A stretch of 64,000 nucleotides of DNA. Source: Sodiomyces alkalinus F11 (taxonomy: Eukaryota > Ascomycota > Sordariomycetes > Glomerellales > Plectosphaerellaceae). The stretch lies in NCBI RefSeq assembly GCF_003711515.1, contig NW_021167086.1:186001-250000 (forward strand), given 5' to 3'. Below are positions 11,946 through 23,710 of this stretch, one piece after another. Numbering within the stretch: position 1 is the stretch's first letter; every line of letters starts with the position of its first letter. A model generated the notes under the pieces. The model was given only the letters and a program-made list of their open reading frames with translations. It searched no databases and was not told the origin of the DNA. The translations under genes were made by a program, and so were the position numbers.

Positions 11946-13999
11946 TCACAGCTCGGCACGAATCTTCTCCTCGGCCTCGTTAGTGTTCTTCTTCGCAGCC
12001 TCAGCGCCCAGGCCGACCTGTCCTGCGACCCAGTTCCACGTATTCTTAAAAGTGTCGCCGATCCTGGTGAGGATGGTCCCGGAGGGCGTCGTGGTGCCGT
12101 ACTTGAAGAAGGTGTAGTGCTTGCGGGCGGCGGCGCGCAGCTCGTTGGTTGTAGAGCCTTGAGGAACCGGGATGCCGTAGCTGTCGAGGTAGTTCTTGAG
12201 CTCGCTCTCGCTCCACGTGTCGAAGGCACTGTCCTTCACCGCCTGTGTGGCCTGGGCGAGGTAGCTGGTCAGAGATGCGTACTGGGCGCCCCCGGCTGCG
12301 GAGGCCGAGGCGTATCCAGACTGGGCGGCGCTGACCAGTTCATCGCGGGTGGCATCTTTCTTCTCGGCAAGCTTCTTCGCGGTGGCGTCTCCATTTTTGG
12401 CGAGATAGGCCCTCAGGTTCTCGAGGGACATGTCGTCGTAGATCCATGCATTCCCACCCGAAGCAGCCCTGTGGGCATGCTTCCGAACCAGAGCGCGGAG
12501 CTCGTCCGACTTGGAGCCCTGAGGGACAGGGATGCCACGAGAATCGAGATAGCTCTTGAGCCGGCTGTCGCTCCACGTGCCGACGGCCTGGTTGAAAGCC
12601 TCCTGGGCGGCGAGGGATGCCTTGTCCGTAGCGCGAGCATACTCGTTGCCGGCGCTTGACGTGGCGGCACCAAAGGCATCGGTAGCCTTCTTGGAGACAT
12701 TCTCGTGGAGGAAATCGGCACGATGCTTACGAATCAGAGCACGAAGCTCGTTGAGCCTAGTACCCTGGGGGACTGTCGACAAGGGAGAGAAACAATCAGT
12801 TACACTGGCGGTCAACATGAAAAAAAGGAAGAAGAAAAGTCGGAAGGGGCCAGCACTTACCAGGGATACCGTTCTTGTCAGCGAATTCCTTGAGCTGCGA
12901 CTCGCCCCAGGCATCGATGATCTGGTCAGTCAAGGTGGCATAAGCCTGAGCAGCGCTGGAGGAAGCACTAGCGGCTTGATCCTGTGCTTTCAGATAGGCA
13001 AGGCGCGAGTTCCGGCGAACCGTGGCAACGAGACGGTCGCGCTGTAAACAAAGTTATTAGTGACGACAGCTTGGATGGATAGCTTGGCACCTTGACGAGG
13101 GCGTAAACCTACCGTCGTGGGCTGCGGGGCAGGGATACCGTGAGTGTCGAGCCACTCCTTGAGATCGGATTCTGTCGATAGTTAGCGGGCCACGTCAACC
13201 TCTCACTAGAAATGTTTGGGAACAGGAGAGGAGTGAACACGAACCAGTCCAAGTCTCGTACAGCCAGTCTCCGGGGTATGAAATGGCATCGTTCGTTTTT
13301 TGAGCGACAGTTTCGTAGTTGGAGCGGATCGTCTGAAGGAGGGTGTCACGCTTGCGGGGTTGGGGAACTGTGAATGAAACGTTAGCTCTGCCTCCAGAAA
13401 CTACAAGGCCGCGAATGTGAGATTCTGAACGTACCAGGGAGGTCATGCTTGTCGCAGAAAGCCTTGAGCTCGCTGTCGGTCCAGGTGTCGAAGATCCAAT
13501 CCTTGACGCTTCCCCAAGCCTCCTGGGCCTGGTCGCTGGTCTCGTACCACGAAGACTGGACCTGGGAAAGGAGAGAATCCTTGCTAGACTCGGCACCCTT
13601 CTGGGCCTCAACACCCTTGGACTTGAGGTAGGATTGGAGTCTCTCGGTGTCCCACGAGTAGTAGGGAGAAACAATATAGTTGTCCCAGTTTCTCTCGATG
13701 AGCTTCTCAAGGTCCTTCCTGTCGGCCGGAGTAGGATAGGGAATATCGTGATCGGAGAGCCACCGCTCGAGTTCCGACTCATGCCAATTGTTGTAGGCTG
13801 GGGTGCGGACGTCAGTGCCTGCGTTCCAAATGCCCAATGTTAAGAAAACGAGTTGAAACAGGACAAGACGGGAGGGGACGAAATGGGAGGAGATGAAATG
13901 GAAGGAGCTTCAATACATACCGCTTCTTCCGAACCAGTTGCTGGCGAGGACGCCTTGGGTAGCAAGGGCCACCGTCAAGACGGTGGGTAGAAACCTCAT
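11946..13999 (-). CDS. ISH1/MSC1 family stress-response protein
   Basis: Exons 13999-13921, 13818-13435, 13367-13245, 13171-13113, 13041-12861 and 12772-11946 join to 550 aa. A signal peptide is clear (MRFLPTVLTVALATQGVLAS). The rest is tandem copies, at least six, of the Ish1/HeH-type helical unit. Each copy has W-x-(D/E)SELK-(x)-(Y/F/W)L-D-x-(H/Y)-GIP-x-P-Q-x-(T/S), for example TWSESELKNYLDSYGIPVPQ and TWSDSRLKSYLDSRGIPVPQ. Fission yeast Ish1 is a nuclear-envelope stress protein and budding yeast Msc1 is an ER/nuclear-envelope glycoprotein, so a perinuclear/ER-lumen location is inferred. Exon boundaries fall between repeats, suggesting growth by exon duplication. The acceptor of exon 2 has an in-frame alternative 18 nt downstream. 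Confidence 0.88.
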
Positions 14000-15787
14000 G
14001 GTTCTCGGGCGTGTCTTCTGTATGAGGTGGTGATGGTCAAGATCAAAGGGAAACGGCAAAAAGTGAGGTGAGATGGAGAGTCTTGACGACAACAGACGAG
14101 CAGAGGGGGGGTTGTTTTAGACTGGAGGCCCGTTTGTGAGAGTTGTTGAGTGGAAAATTAGCCTTGTGGAATGTTGCGCAGGAGTGTTACCCAAGGTTAC
14201 GCGAAGGATGGAGGAATGTAAGTTGGCCCAGGTGTGGTAAAGAGAAGAGTTCCAGCTTTTTACAGGGAAGAAAGCAGAAAGAAGCAAGTCGAGAAGGTAT
14301 CGACGTCAGACTTTCAGGTGAAGAAGGGAGAAGGCAGTCGAGTTGTTCATGGGCCAGTGGCGGCCTATGTGTGGATGAATGGTATGTGGGTGAATGGTAC
14401 CTAGGTACCCAGGGTCAAGGACTCAAGATGGATCGGAAAGAGGTCTAGGTACCCAGTTAGGAGGGATATCGTACAGAGTTTACGAAGCAACTTGTGTCGT
14501 TGAAGGTGTCGATACTTAGGCAGGAGGCGCTAGATACGTGATGAATACGTAGTGAATCAATAACGTCACCGTTCTCGGGACTGGTTGACGACGAACACGA
14601 GCTAGGTAAGGTAGGTACCTAGGTAGTAAATGTACTGTGCATCGTAAGGTACCTTCCCTCTAGATATTTGTTAGCTTCGCTGTGCTGTTAAGGGAGGTAC
14701 CTGCCTAGTACTTACCTCGTATTTTCCCCACCAGCATACCATAACTGGCTCTACTCGAACTACCTACCTTACCTTACCTATACCCAAGGTACGGTTAAGG
14801 TAGGTAAGGTAAGGTAGGTATCTTATGTATTGGCAGTTCTGGCCGTTGGATACCTCCCTGAAAGCTCCCTGGGTCAGGAGTCAGGACTCATCACTCAGGA
14901 CCCTGACCCTCGACTCCTTTACCAAGTTTACTTCTCTCCCGGCCTTCAAATGAAGTTCAGAAGATCAAAGAGTATGTACTTCAGGGCAAACAAGTTCGTA
15001 ATCAATGGAAGGTGGAAGGCGAAACAACCCACATGTCACCATGATGAGCTTGACACTGGGAGAAGGTAGCGGACAGGTCGAGCTTATTCCCACAGCCAGG
15101 CACAGTAAAGGAGCTGCTCCATGACAGCTTCCCGTGTTTAGCGTGACGTAGGTGGGAGGTTATGACGTCACAGCTGGTACAAAGACCGTTCAAGTACCGC
15201 GACAGGGATAGCTAGGTACTGGCTGATGTAAGCGAACTGTAGGACACATACCTTTTGGTTCACCGAGATTCAAGTGTTATCGGTGACGGGATTCAACATC
15301 ACTTCTTCAACTGATCAAATTTGTTTCACGTTTTCACAAAGGACGGTTCGACGAAAGATCAAGAAGCTCGTTACAAGGTGTGTATATTGCGCGATGAATA
15401 TATAGGAAGAAGAGTACATCGCAGCTTGATAACGAAAAAAAAACCCCTTTTCAGCCAAGGCGGACGGATTGTCGAGAAGCTGCCCGCTATTTCCCAATGG
15501 TGCAAAACAATGAAAACTTGAGACCCGCGCGTGCAGATCTTGTTTGCCAAAGTGACACCAAAGGAACCAAGGGAGACTAATAATAGCTGACAGCTGTTCC
15601 ACCATTCATCCCAACGAAGTTCGTGAGTTATGTTGCAGCATGCCCAGAGTGTGTTGCTTGGGAAGCAGGCAGGACGATGTCGAACAGGCGTGCCCTTCGT
15701 ATCTCACGGCCAGACACGACGAGTTCGACATTGCCCAGCTTCGCGCTCGCGCTGCCCCTCGCAACGGGGGAAAGCAGCTGAAGTTGC
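14000..15787. other. intergenic region rich in GGTA/TACC motifs
   Basis: 1.8 kb upstream of the ISH1-like gene and downstream of the hydrophobin. No coding frame is supported. It contains clusters of GGTACCTAGGTA-like motifs (around 14397-14460 and 14600-14630) and a perfect inverted repeat at 14761-14820. Pairs of GTCAGGA/GACTCA units occur near 14873-14900. Confidence 0.6.
14761..14820. repeat. perfect 20-bp inverted repeat with 20-bp spacer
   Basis: The left arm at 14761-14780 is TACCTACCTTACCTTACCTA. The right arm at 14801-14820 is its exact reverse complement. The spacer is also 20 bp. Mismatches begin immediately at both ends of the arms. The arms are built from TACC units like the dispersed motifs nearby. 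Confidence 0.9.
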
Positions 15788-16157
15788 TTAGTTGGCGCCA
15801 GCGGGCTGGATGCAGAGAAGAGCCTGTCCGAGCTATTGGTAGGGAAGAAGATATATCAGCAAAATGATCAAGAGAAAACACGATCCAAGGAGAAAAACTT
15901 ACAACAGGGATAGCGCAGCAGCGAGCACGCTTGCCGACGTCGGCGCAGGTGCGCTGGAAGTGGCCGGCGTCGCGGGGGACATCGGTGGGGCTCTCGCAGT
16001 CGAGGTTGGCGAGGCCGAGGATGTCGGTGGCGCAGCACTGCGCGTTGCCGTAGAGGCTGATGGGGCAGGCAATGTAGGTGGTATCGGTGCTGCTCTCGGT
16101 GGGAGCGGCCATGGCAAGGCTGGCAGTGAGGGCAGCGACGACAGCGATGAACTTCAT
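15788..16157 (-). CDS. class II hydrophobin
   Basis: Exons 16157-15903 and 15832-15788 join to 99 aa. A signal peptide is present (MKFIAVVAALTASLAMAAP). The mature part has eight cysteines in the order C-x9-CC-x11-C-x16-C-x8-CC-x10-C, the exact class II spacing, and ends VLGQALLCIQPAGAN, the typical class II C-terminus. Members are secreted, self-assemble at air-water interfaces and coat hyphae or spores. The single intron falls just before the last cysteine, so the short second exon (14 codons) is needed to complete the fourth disulfide; reading through the intron gives a long false ORF. A TATAAAAG box lies about 140 nt upstream, consistent with strong regulated expression. Confidence 0.95.
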
Positions 16158-16295
16158 GTTGGCGGTTGGGGTTGGGATGCGGTTAAGCTGGAAAAGATAA
16201 GGGATTTTTTAGGTTGAAGATTGTCTGGCTTGAGAGGACTGAGCTGCTGATGATGAGAGGAGAGATAATGGATGATGAGGGGGGGAAAGGGCTTG

Positions 16296-16303
16296 CTTTT
16301 ATA
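16296..16303 (-). promoter_or_regulatory. TATA box of the hydrophobin gene
   Basis: TATAAAAG on the minus strand, about 139-146 nt before the hydrophobin start codon. The spacing suits a fungal TATA box followed by a leader of roughly 100 nt. Confidence 0.6.
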
Positions 16304-17866
16304 GACGTCCTGGGGACCTTTGTTTGCCCTGCCTCCGCGTTTTGGCTTCATGGGGAGGCATGGAGGCATCGAGGTCGGCATCTGCCCTCGCATTCCTTCC
16401 CCCCTTTCCCCCCAGCCCGATCGATGGACATTCCGGAATACGACCAAGGCGGAGGAGGAGGGAGATGTGGTGGGCTGGAAGCCCGACTACTTTGGGAACA
16501 GGCCTGCCTCCTGGCTTCGAACGCTGCCGGGGTACAGACAAGTGATACACGCCCCCATGTCCAGCACAGAGCGTGGCTGGCTTCCGAGTTGTCCGGAGAA
16601 CAGGGTAACTCCCAGGTGCGTCAAGCATCGTGACAGACGCAAACGATCGCGAGGGCTCGTGTGGTCGCACGTCAGGGCCAAAGAAAAGAGCTGCATGGAG
16701 AATAATACCCTGCAATGCGGTAGTGCAAACTGCAGCGGTCTTTCTCTCCCCCGTCTTTTTCTTTTTTCCCACTTTTGTGACCACTCCAACTCCCCTCCCG
16801 CCCCGGCCCCCTCGAAGCCCACTTCATCTCCACGTTGTGCTTCCCCGGCAAACGGTTCGCCACGGGAGCTCTCTTGTCACTTTGTGCCCAGGCTGCAGCC
16901 TCGACCGGTGACGAAATTGGCGAGCGATGTACTTCGCAAGAGGAAAGACAGCGTTCCCTGGTATGGCAATCCGAGAAAAACGGTAAAGGGAAAGCTGCAG
17001 AGTGACGACTGCATTGGCGGCCCGGAATGTGATATTGTGTCTGGGATTGGCTGTACGAGGTGAATCGGGAAATCCCAATTTCCCCGGCATATCTTCGCCG
17101 GCTTGTGGTGTGGCTATCCGGGTATATCTAGCCTGCATCGGCGTGCATCGGGACTCGTCAAGGAGGGGCGTGGCTGGGCTGACAACGCATAACTGAGACA
17201 TAACGATGGTCTAGATATGATCTACATAGATAGGGTACCTTGTGGGTTCCCGGGAGTGCACAAGTCGTACTCGTGGTTCCGAGGGCAGAAGCTGTGATGC
17301 TGTGTTACCACGTACGACCAATCCCAGGTGCCTGGCTTTCAGAAACCAGGACGAATACGAAGAAGTATCAGACTACCAATATGGACAATAATGATGGGTC
17401 CATCAGTCCATCAGTCCATCAGTCCATCGTACAGTCGTACTGGTATGGATAATGCCAGACCAAACAGACCACCACCATGCAGGGGGGAAAGACATACGTA
17501 AACCCGTTATACATCAGCTCAGCTTCGAGTGCAGGATCTGGCATCATCTTCACTGCTACCGTAACAGCTCAAGCAACCTGCAAGCTACTACCCAGGCAGT
17601 CTGGGCATCTGGGCAGAGCCGAAGATATGGGACATGGTCTTCTCACTGCTGCCCCCCCTCTGGCCCCTTATCCGCAGTGAGATTTTACTCGGTTGGATCA
17701 TTTCCAGAGTCAATCATAGTCAATGCTATCACTGTCACCTTGGGAAGACAGAAAGACAGAAGATCTACTTGTTCGCTTTACATGTACAAACTTGGTCACT
17801 CTGCTCCCAGAAAGGAACGAGGGGAGGCAAAAGAGGCAAGTGGATACTTTACATGCATAGGTTCAT
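16304..17866. other. non-coding stretch left of the assembly gap
   Basis: Open frames overlap on both strands near 16300-17060, but none has a family signature, start context or splice pattern I can support. An 8-bp unit (GTCCATCA) is repeated about four times at 17398-17428. I see no gene. Confidence 0.45.
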
Positions 17867-18256
17867 NNNNNNNNNNNNNNNNNNNNNNNNNNNNNNNNNN
17901 NNNNNNNNNNNNNNNNNNNNNNNNNNNNNNNNNNNNNNNNNNNNNNNNNNNNNNNNNNNNNNNNNNNNNNNNNNNNNNNNNNNNNNNNNNNNNNNNNNNN
18001 NNNNNNNNNNNNNNNNNNNNNNNNNNNNNNNNNNNNNNNNNNNNNNNNNNNNNNNNNNNNNNNNNNNNNNNNNNNNNNNNNNNNNNNNNNNNNNNNNNNN
18101 NNNNNNNNNNNNNNNNNNNNNNNNNNNNNNNNNNNNNNNNNNNNNNNNNNNNNNNNNNNNNNNNNNNNNNNNNNNNNNNNNNNNNNNNNNNNNNNNNNNN
18201 NNNNNNNNNNNNNNNNNNNNNNNNNNNNNNNNNNNNNNNNNNNNNNNNNNNNNNNN
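17867..18256. other. assembly gap (390 N)
   Basis: A run of 390 undetermined bases. Translated frames that cross it are artefacts. The true length and content are unknown. Confidence 0.99.
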
Positions 18257-21215
18257 TTAGGCGTCGGGACAAGCCTTGCTTGCCTCGCGCTCCTCCCCCG
18301 TACCGGTTTCTTGGAAGTGTTTCGTTTCGCTCGTCGAAGAGTTCAGACGGGATGGACCATGGTTTCCGAGCCAAGAATCGGGAGAATGACGCTGCGCTAC
18401 TCGACACGAAATAGTGCCGCTGTGGCTTTCTTGTCATTTCTTTCTACAAGGCACTCCCGCATGCCGCCTGCATCCCCCTGAGACCGAGAAGAGCGTGGCG
18501 TCTCACAGGCATAGGTAGGCGGTTGGGCGAAGGACAAACGCAGTAAAATGCGGGGATTTTCACCGACAGATGTCTTAGCCTTCAGGTGTCATCGTGTTGA
18601 CGAGTCGAAAGGTATCTGACCAGTCGCGGAAGGGGATTCAGGGCCAGGACGATGTAAACTCGCCTCAACTGGTAAAACAGGGCAAATCCGTTTGCTTGGA
18701 CTCCCATACCGACACCGGTGCGTTGTACGACCTCGTTCCCACCCCGGTCGACTCCCCTGTCACCGGTTTATGTTGTGTATCCCGACACACTATGACTTTC
18801 TTGGCTCGGGTAGCTGCAGCTCAGCTCCAGGGGTGGGAAAAGATGGGAAAAATGGGGGAAATGTGTGGGAAGAAAAATGGGGGGTGTCTCACAGGGAAAA
18901 AGGGGGGGGGGTGGGGGGAGGGGGGACACTCCGTTAGCCGTCGCGGGCACCGGGAGGGACGAGCCGGAGGGCGGCAAGTCCTCCAGGTACGTGTACGTGT
19001 ATATACATGCATACCCCGATTTGGTAGCTCGTCAAAGACAAGACCCGCTGTCGCAGGGGAAAAAACCGGTTTAGGTACGAACCCCGGGTATCCAGACCAA
19101 GCATATCTGTGTGTGTGTGTTGTGCCCTTTTCACACCCGGCACTTGCAGTGCATCATTTTCAGCTGCTGAGCTGTCCATGGCGAGGAGATACGGAGATGC
19201 AGGCCTCGCCAAGCAACCAGGCGGAACAGTCAGCGCCTGCCGCTTTGGGGGCTTATTTTCCCGGCATATCTGGTGGATTTTGCTTGGACTATCCCGAGGG
19301 GTCGAGAAGTCCGTTATGGGTGATTATGCGGTGGCGTCGCAAAGCGAGGCGAGAGACGACAAGAAAAGAATGGGGGACATGGAAAAGAACGAGAAGAACC
19401 GCTGCGCTTACTGCGTGGGAGGCGTCTAAGAGCTAAGAGCCCCCGTTCGTCTACGTTGTATGTCTCGGCTTTACCCACTACCCGCTCCAGACCATGTGGT
19501 TAACGTCTAAAGCTGTGCTGTGCTGTGCTGTGCTGTGCTGTGCTGTGCTGTGCTGTCTAACCCGTGTCCTCTGTCCTCTGTTTTCCCCATCTTGCTCCTC
19601 TTTTAGCCCAATTCTTAAACTTCCAGAAAAAGCAATAATATTCGGCCCCCGGCTTATAATAGCAAATCATAATTCCCGAATAATCCCAATCCCGTACCTG
19701 TCAATAGGGGATCGTACACGAAAATCCGGGGTTTGTCCCACTCGAGATGGATAAGACAAGGCGTGGTGGAAACTCGGTGATCACGCCATATTTCTCCCAT
19801 GAGCCGCATTCGCATTGTTCGACGACAGACGACCTCATCTCAGTCATTCGTACTCAAAAGAAGAGGCAGTCCCCCCCCTCCCGTTCCTAATGCTGGTAAT
19901 TATGTGCCCTTAGTGTTGCATAACTCCTATTCGTGGGGACGGCTTCGAGGGGGATTTTCCGATATGGAGAAGGGCGAATGCAAATGCCTGCCCGCCCTCT
20001 ATGTCATCCGCTGCGGGACGTGTACGGAGCAACTCCTGCCTCCCTCCTCTTCGTCCCCTCCCTCCACCCCCCCCCCCCAGCCGATGAGTGAGATAACCGT
20101 GAGATAACCGCCGACCGACCATGGCCCCCAACCCCAACCATCGAACACCACCCCGGCCACGCACTGTCACATTGGGTGAATCGTGCCTGATCTGCCATCG
20201 ATCGTCATCGTCCTGGCCTCTCATCACAGTGATAGTCGCATCTGCCTCCGTAGCGGTCTTGGGACACGGGTCGGTGAGCCCAGCCTCAGCTATGAACAAG
20301 GTGAGACATACGTTCTCAGATCGAGAAGTGATTTCCCTCCATCGTACATCGACCATCTCCTTTCATGGCCAGGTCGCCGACTCTCTGCTGCCGGCTAAGA
20401 TTATCATGCAGCAGGTGAACTCGCATTCAATGAAACCAAACCCCCCCCCCCAAGATGAAAGGTAAAACGAAGGCTTTTTCCTTGCCACCTGCTGGGAAGT
20501 CTTGGGTCGCCTTCCTCTGCTCGACACGTTACACGTACAAAAGGGAACTTTGCCCTAGCCCCTGCTACCTAACCCCGTGCGACTTCGCCGATGTCGTCGT
20601 CATCGACCGCTTCTTCATGCATCGTGAGCCGCATACAAATGTCGGACTGGACTGGGCGGCCCAAAATGAGAGGTGTGGGTGGATATAGTGTACGCCCCTC
20701 GCTGGCTTGCAGGGGGGGCTACGACGCCAAGTATCAAACCGGATCCGTAACTTGTCGAATCCCCTCGGCCTAACCAGGCATAAACGCGAGCCTGTCCTGC
20801 CAGTTCGTTCTGCATCTCCATCTCGATCGATATCGGAACACGATCCTCCACATCCCATCGACTGCTCTCAATCAGACGCACATATATTTTCTAGTGTCAT
20901 ATCAACTCATCACAAAAACATCAGCGCCAGGGAATCGAGGGGCCTGAGTGGGAAGCCATAGCGGCAACAAAGTCCAAGTGATGATTTCACTCCCCTCCTC
21001 TTCGCATTCACGTTCCTCGTCATCTCGGGAGCGTAGCTCGAGCGGGTTCATTGTAATTGTACATGTGTGGTCTATTTGCCGACGGGTTCTCTATGCAGTC
21101 CGATTCCGAAACCCCAGAAACAAAAATCCGGACTGAAAACCTGTTTGGTTTCCCCTGTCGCCCTTCCAAACCCCCCCCCCCCCTTCCCCCCCCCATGGGG
21201 AGCATTCGTACTGGG
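18257..21215. other. non-coding stretch right of the gap, homopolymer-rich
   Basis: No gene is supported over about 3 kb. It contains G-rich sequence at 18830-18930, a TGTGC pentanucleotide array at 19511-19557, and C runs of nine or more near 20068-20080, 20441-20452 and 21171-21195. The last lies next to the Rpt5 stop codon. The sequence complexity suggests old intergenic or decayed DNA, not a hidden gene. Confidence 0.5.
19511..19557. repeat. (TGTGC)n microsatellite
   Basis: About nine tandem copies of the pentanucleotide TGTGC (also readable as GCTGT). Perfect until it breaks at TGTCTAA. Confidence 0.95.
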
Positions 21216-22984
21216 TTAAGCGTAGAAATTGACGGTCTGCGAAAGGTTAGCCAAGGGGCTCGGTGAGGAAGAAACAAAGGCAAGGGATCCTGGTCAAAGG
21301 GGAAGGGAAAGGAAAGGTAAAAGCAAAAGCGGTAGAAAAAGCGATGGGAAAGAGAAACGGGAAAGGGGGAAAGGAAGCGCCACTGACGTCTTTCTTCTTG
21401 GCCTGCACTTCGGCAATGGCATCGACATAGTGTTCGTGGCCAATCTTCTCCTTGCCGCCCCGTAGCGCGATCATGCCGGCCTCCACGCAGACCGCCTTGA
21501 GCATGGCACCGCCAAACTCGTCGGTACTCCGGGCCAGCTCGCCCCAGTTGACGCCCGCGTCGACGCGCATCTTCCGGGAGTGGATCTTGAGGATCTGGGC
21601 CCGCGCCTCCTCGTTGGGCAACGGGAACTCGATCTTGCGGTCGAGGCGGCCGGACCGGAGGAGGGCGGGGTCGAGCACGTCCACGCGATTGGTGGCCGCC
21701 AGCACCTTGATGCGGTCATCCGACGCGAAGCCGTCCAGCTGGTTGAGGAGCTCCAGCATGGTGCGTTGTACTTCGCGGTCACCGCTCTTCTCGCTGTCGA
21801 ACCGCTTCGTGCCGACCGCGTCAAGCTCGTCGATGAAGATGATCGCCGGCGCCTTCTCCTTGGCCAGCGCGAAACAGTCCCGGACCAGCTTGGCGCCGTC
21901 GCCGATGAACATTTGCACGAGTTGAGGACCCGCAAGTTTCAGGAACGTGGCATCGGTCTGGGCCGCACAAGCTCGCGCCAGTAGTGTCTTGCCAGTACCG
22001 GGAGGTCCATACATCAGAGCGCCTAATAAGAAAAAGGAAGAGGTCAGATAAACATGTCAAAACATGCCAAAGCACCAAAGCAGCAAAGCAACAAAGAAGT
22101 CGGGCCACATACCCTTGGGCGCCTTGATGCCAATCTTCTTAAACCGCTCGGCCTCCTTCATGGGCCAAACAATAGCCTCCACAAGTTCTTCAATCTGCTT
22201 ATCCAGACCACCCACATCGGTGTATTTTTCCGTGGGCTTCTCGTCCACTTCCATAGCCTTGACTCGGCTGTCGTATTCAGCGGGGAGAGTGTCAAGAATA
22301 AGGTACGAATCCTTATTAACGCCAATCAAGTCCCCAGGCTTCAAGTTGGCCGGATCCACGAGGCCGATCAAAGGAAGGAAGATGGTTTGCCGTGTGGAAG
22401 TTTTGATGACTGCCGACTTGCCTACCCGGGTAGCATCCAGGTCAATATTGGCGCCCTCCTCGGACGATTCTGCGGTCGGGTCCAGATCCAGAAGCTCAAC
22501 CACGTTACCAACAAGGTACGGGAGTTGCCTGTAAAAAGACGAGGGAAAGAGAGTTAGCACTTGATATTCACCACACAGCTACAGTTAAAAAAGGTGTTGA
22601 GAGGGAGGATGATTGAGAATTATTGACAAAAGACAGCGGTGCTCACCGGTTATTGGCAATCTTATCTTTATTGTCCTTGATCTTTTCACCCATGGCAGCC
22701 TTCTCGTGCGAGAGATGCTGTAGTTCGCTTCTCATAATGCGCGAATCATTCTCTAGCAGGCGCTTGCGTGTTTGGATATCCTGAGTGGCGAGGCTGAGGA
22801 TTTCCTCGTCGAGGATGTCGTCGGGCTGCGGTTCGGCATCCTTCATCTCGGCATCGCCTTCGTCGGCGTCGTTGGCGGCCGTCTTGCTATCCTTTCCCTT
22901 GTCACCTTCATCTTTCTTCTTGTCATCCTGGTCTCGGTTGTTGTTATTGTTGTTAAGGTCGTCGAGATCTTCGAGGCTCGACAT
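21216..22984 (-). CDS. RPT5: 26S proteasome regulatory subunit 6A (AAA ATPase Rpt5)
   Basis: One of the six ATPases of the 19S base that unfold substrates and open the 20S gate. Exons 22984-22647, 22528-22113, 22022-21388 and 21236-21216 join to 469 aa. The N-terminal region is acidic with a run of six Asn, then a coiled coil and the OB domain ([14 protein letters not shown]). The AAA module has Walker [11 protein letters not shown], Walker [12 protein letters not shown], the ISRE-type arginine region [14 protein letters not shown] and sensor AATNR. The last exon is only seven codons and encodes TVNFYA, giving the C-terminal hydrophobic-Tyr-X (HbYX) motif that docks into the 20S alpha ring. 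FYA ends agree with what I know of fungal Rpt5. The donor of the last intron is GTCAGT. Confidence 0.96.
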
Positions 22985-23710
22985 GATGACGGTGTGGCGA
23001 GGCGGATGAAAAGACGAGAGAGAGCGAGGGCGGAAGAAAGTGATGGAGAGCGTCGGCGGCAGCAGGATAGATCTATGGAGCAGTAGACCCGAATAGAAAA
23101 GATGCGTTTGGCTGGGGAGGGATAGTGACGGCCGGGAGGTTGAAAGTGACAAAGTTGCTGGATGTTGGGAATGTGGTTAGAAAGGGAAGCTTTCGAGTTG
23201 TGATGCGAGGCTCGAGCTGTTGTCATGCATCCAGGCCAGCTACTGCTCTGGCGAAGTTGGGTAGGCAAGCAATGGTCGCGTAAGCAGCCTTCTCATGGCC
23301 CGTGCACCGACAAGGAGCAGCGGATAGCCCCCGATACAACATTCACTACGTTTATAGGCATACGGCGTATTTATTTACACATGTTATTCCATTATCCCTT
23401 ATACGGTATATTTGCGATCCTCGCCTGTGTACGCGGTTTCGCGGGATGATGCGAGAGCAAAGCCAGGGCATGGCACGAGTTTAGTTGAAGTTTGGGAAAT
23501 GAAAAAGATGTGAAGACCAAATCAGGCATATCCACATCCAAAGACCCCGTTATGGCGGGATGCAGCTTGATTACACACAATAGGATATTACAGATGCCCA
23601 GCGCCGGACTGAATGCCATTACTTCCTCCATTGCACGCACAAGAAACTCTCTAAGCTCGTCGTAGAAGTGAAGTGTCGTACCCCATGCTACTTCTCACAC
23701 CACATGCTCT
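22985..23710. other. RPT5 upstream region
   Basis: Lies between the RPT5 start and the 3' end of the next minus-strand gene. A pyrimidine-rich leader precedes the RPT5 ATG. No other gene seen and no clear Rpn4-type element recognised. Confidence 0.5.

Noticed and set aside
17452..18437. Long frames that run through the N block on both strands
   Set aside because: They are open only because undetermined bases cannot form stops.
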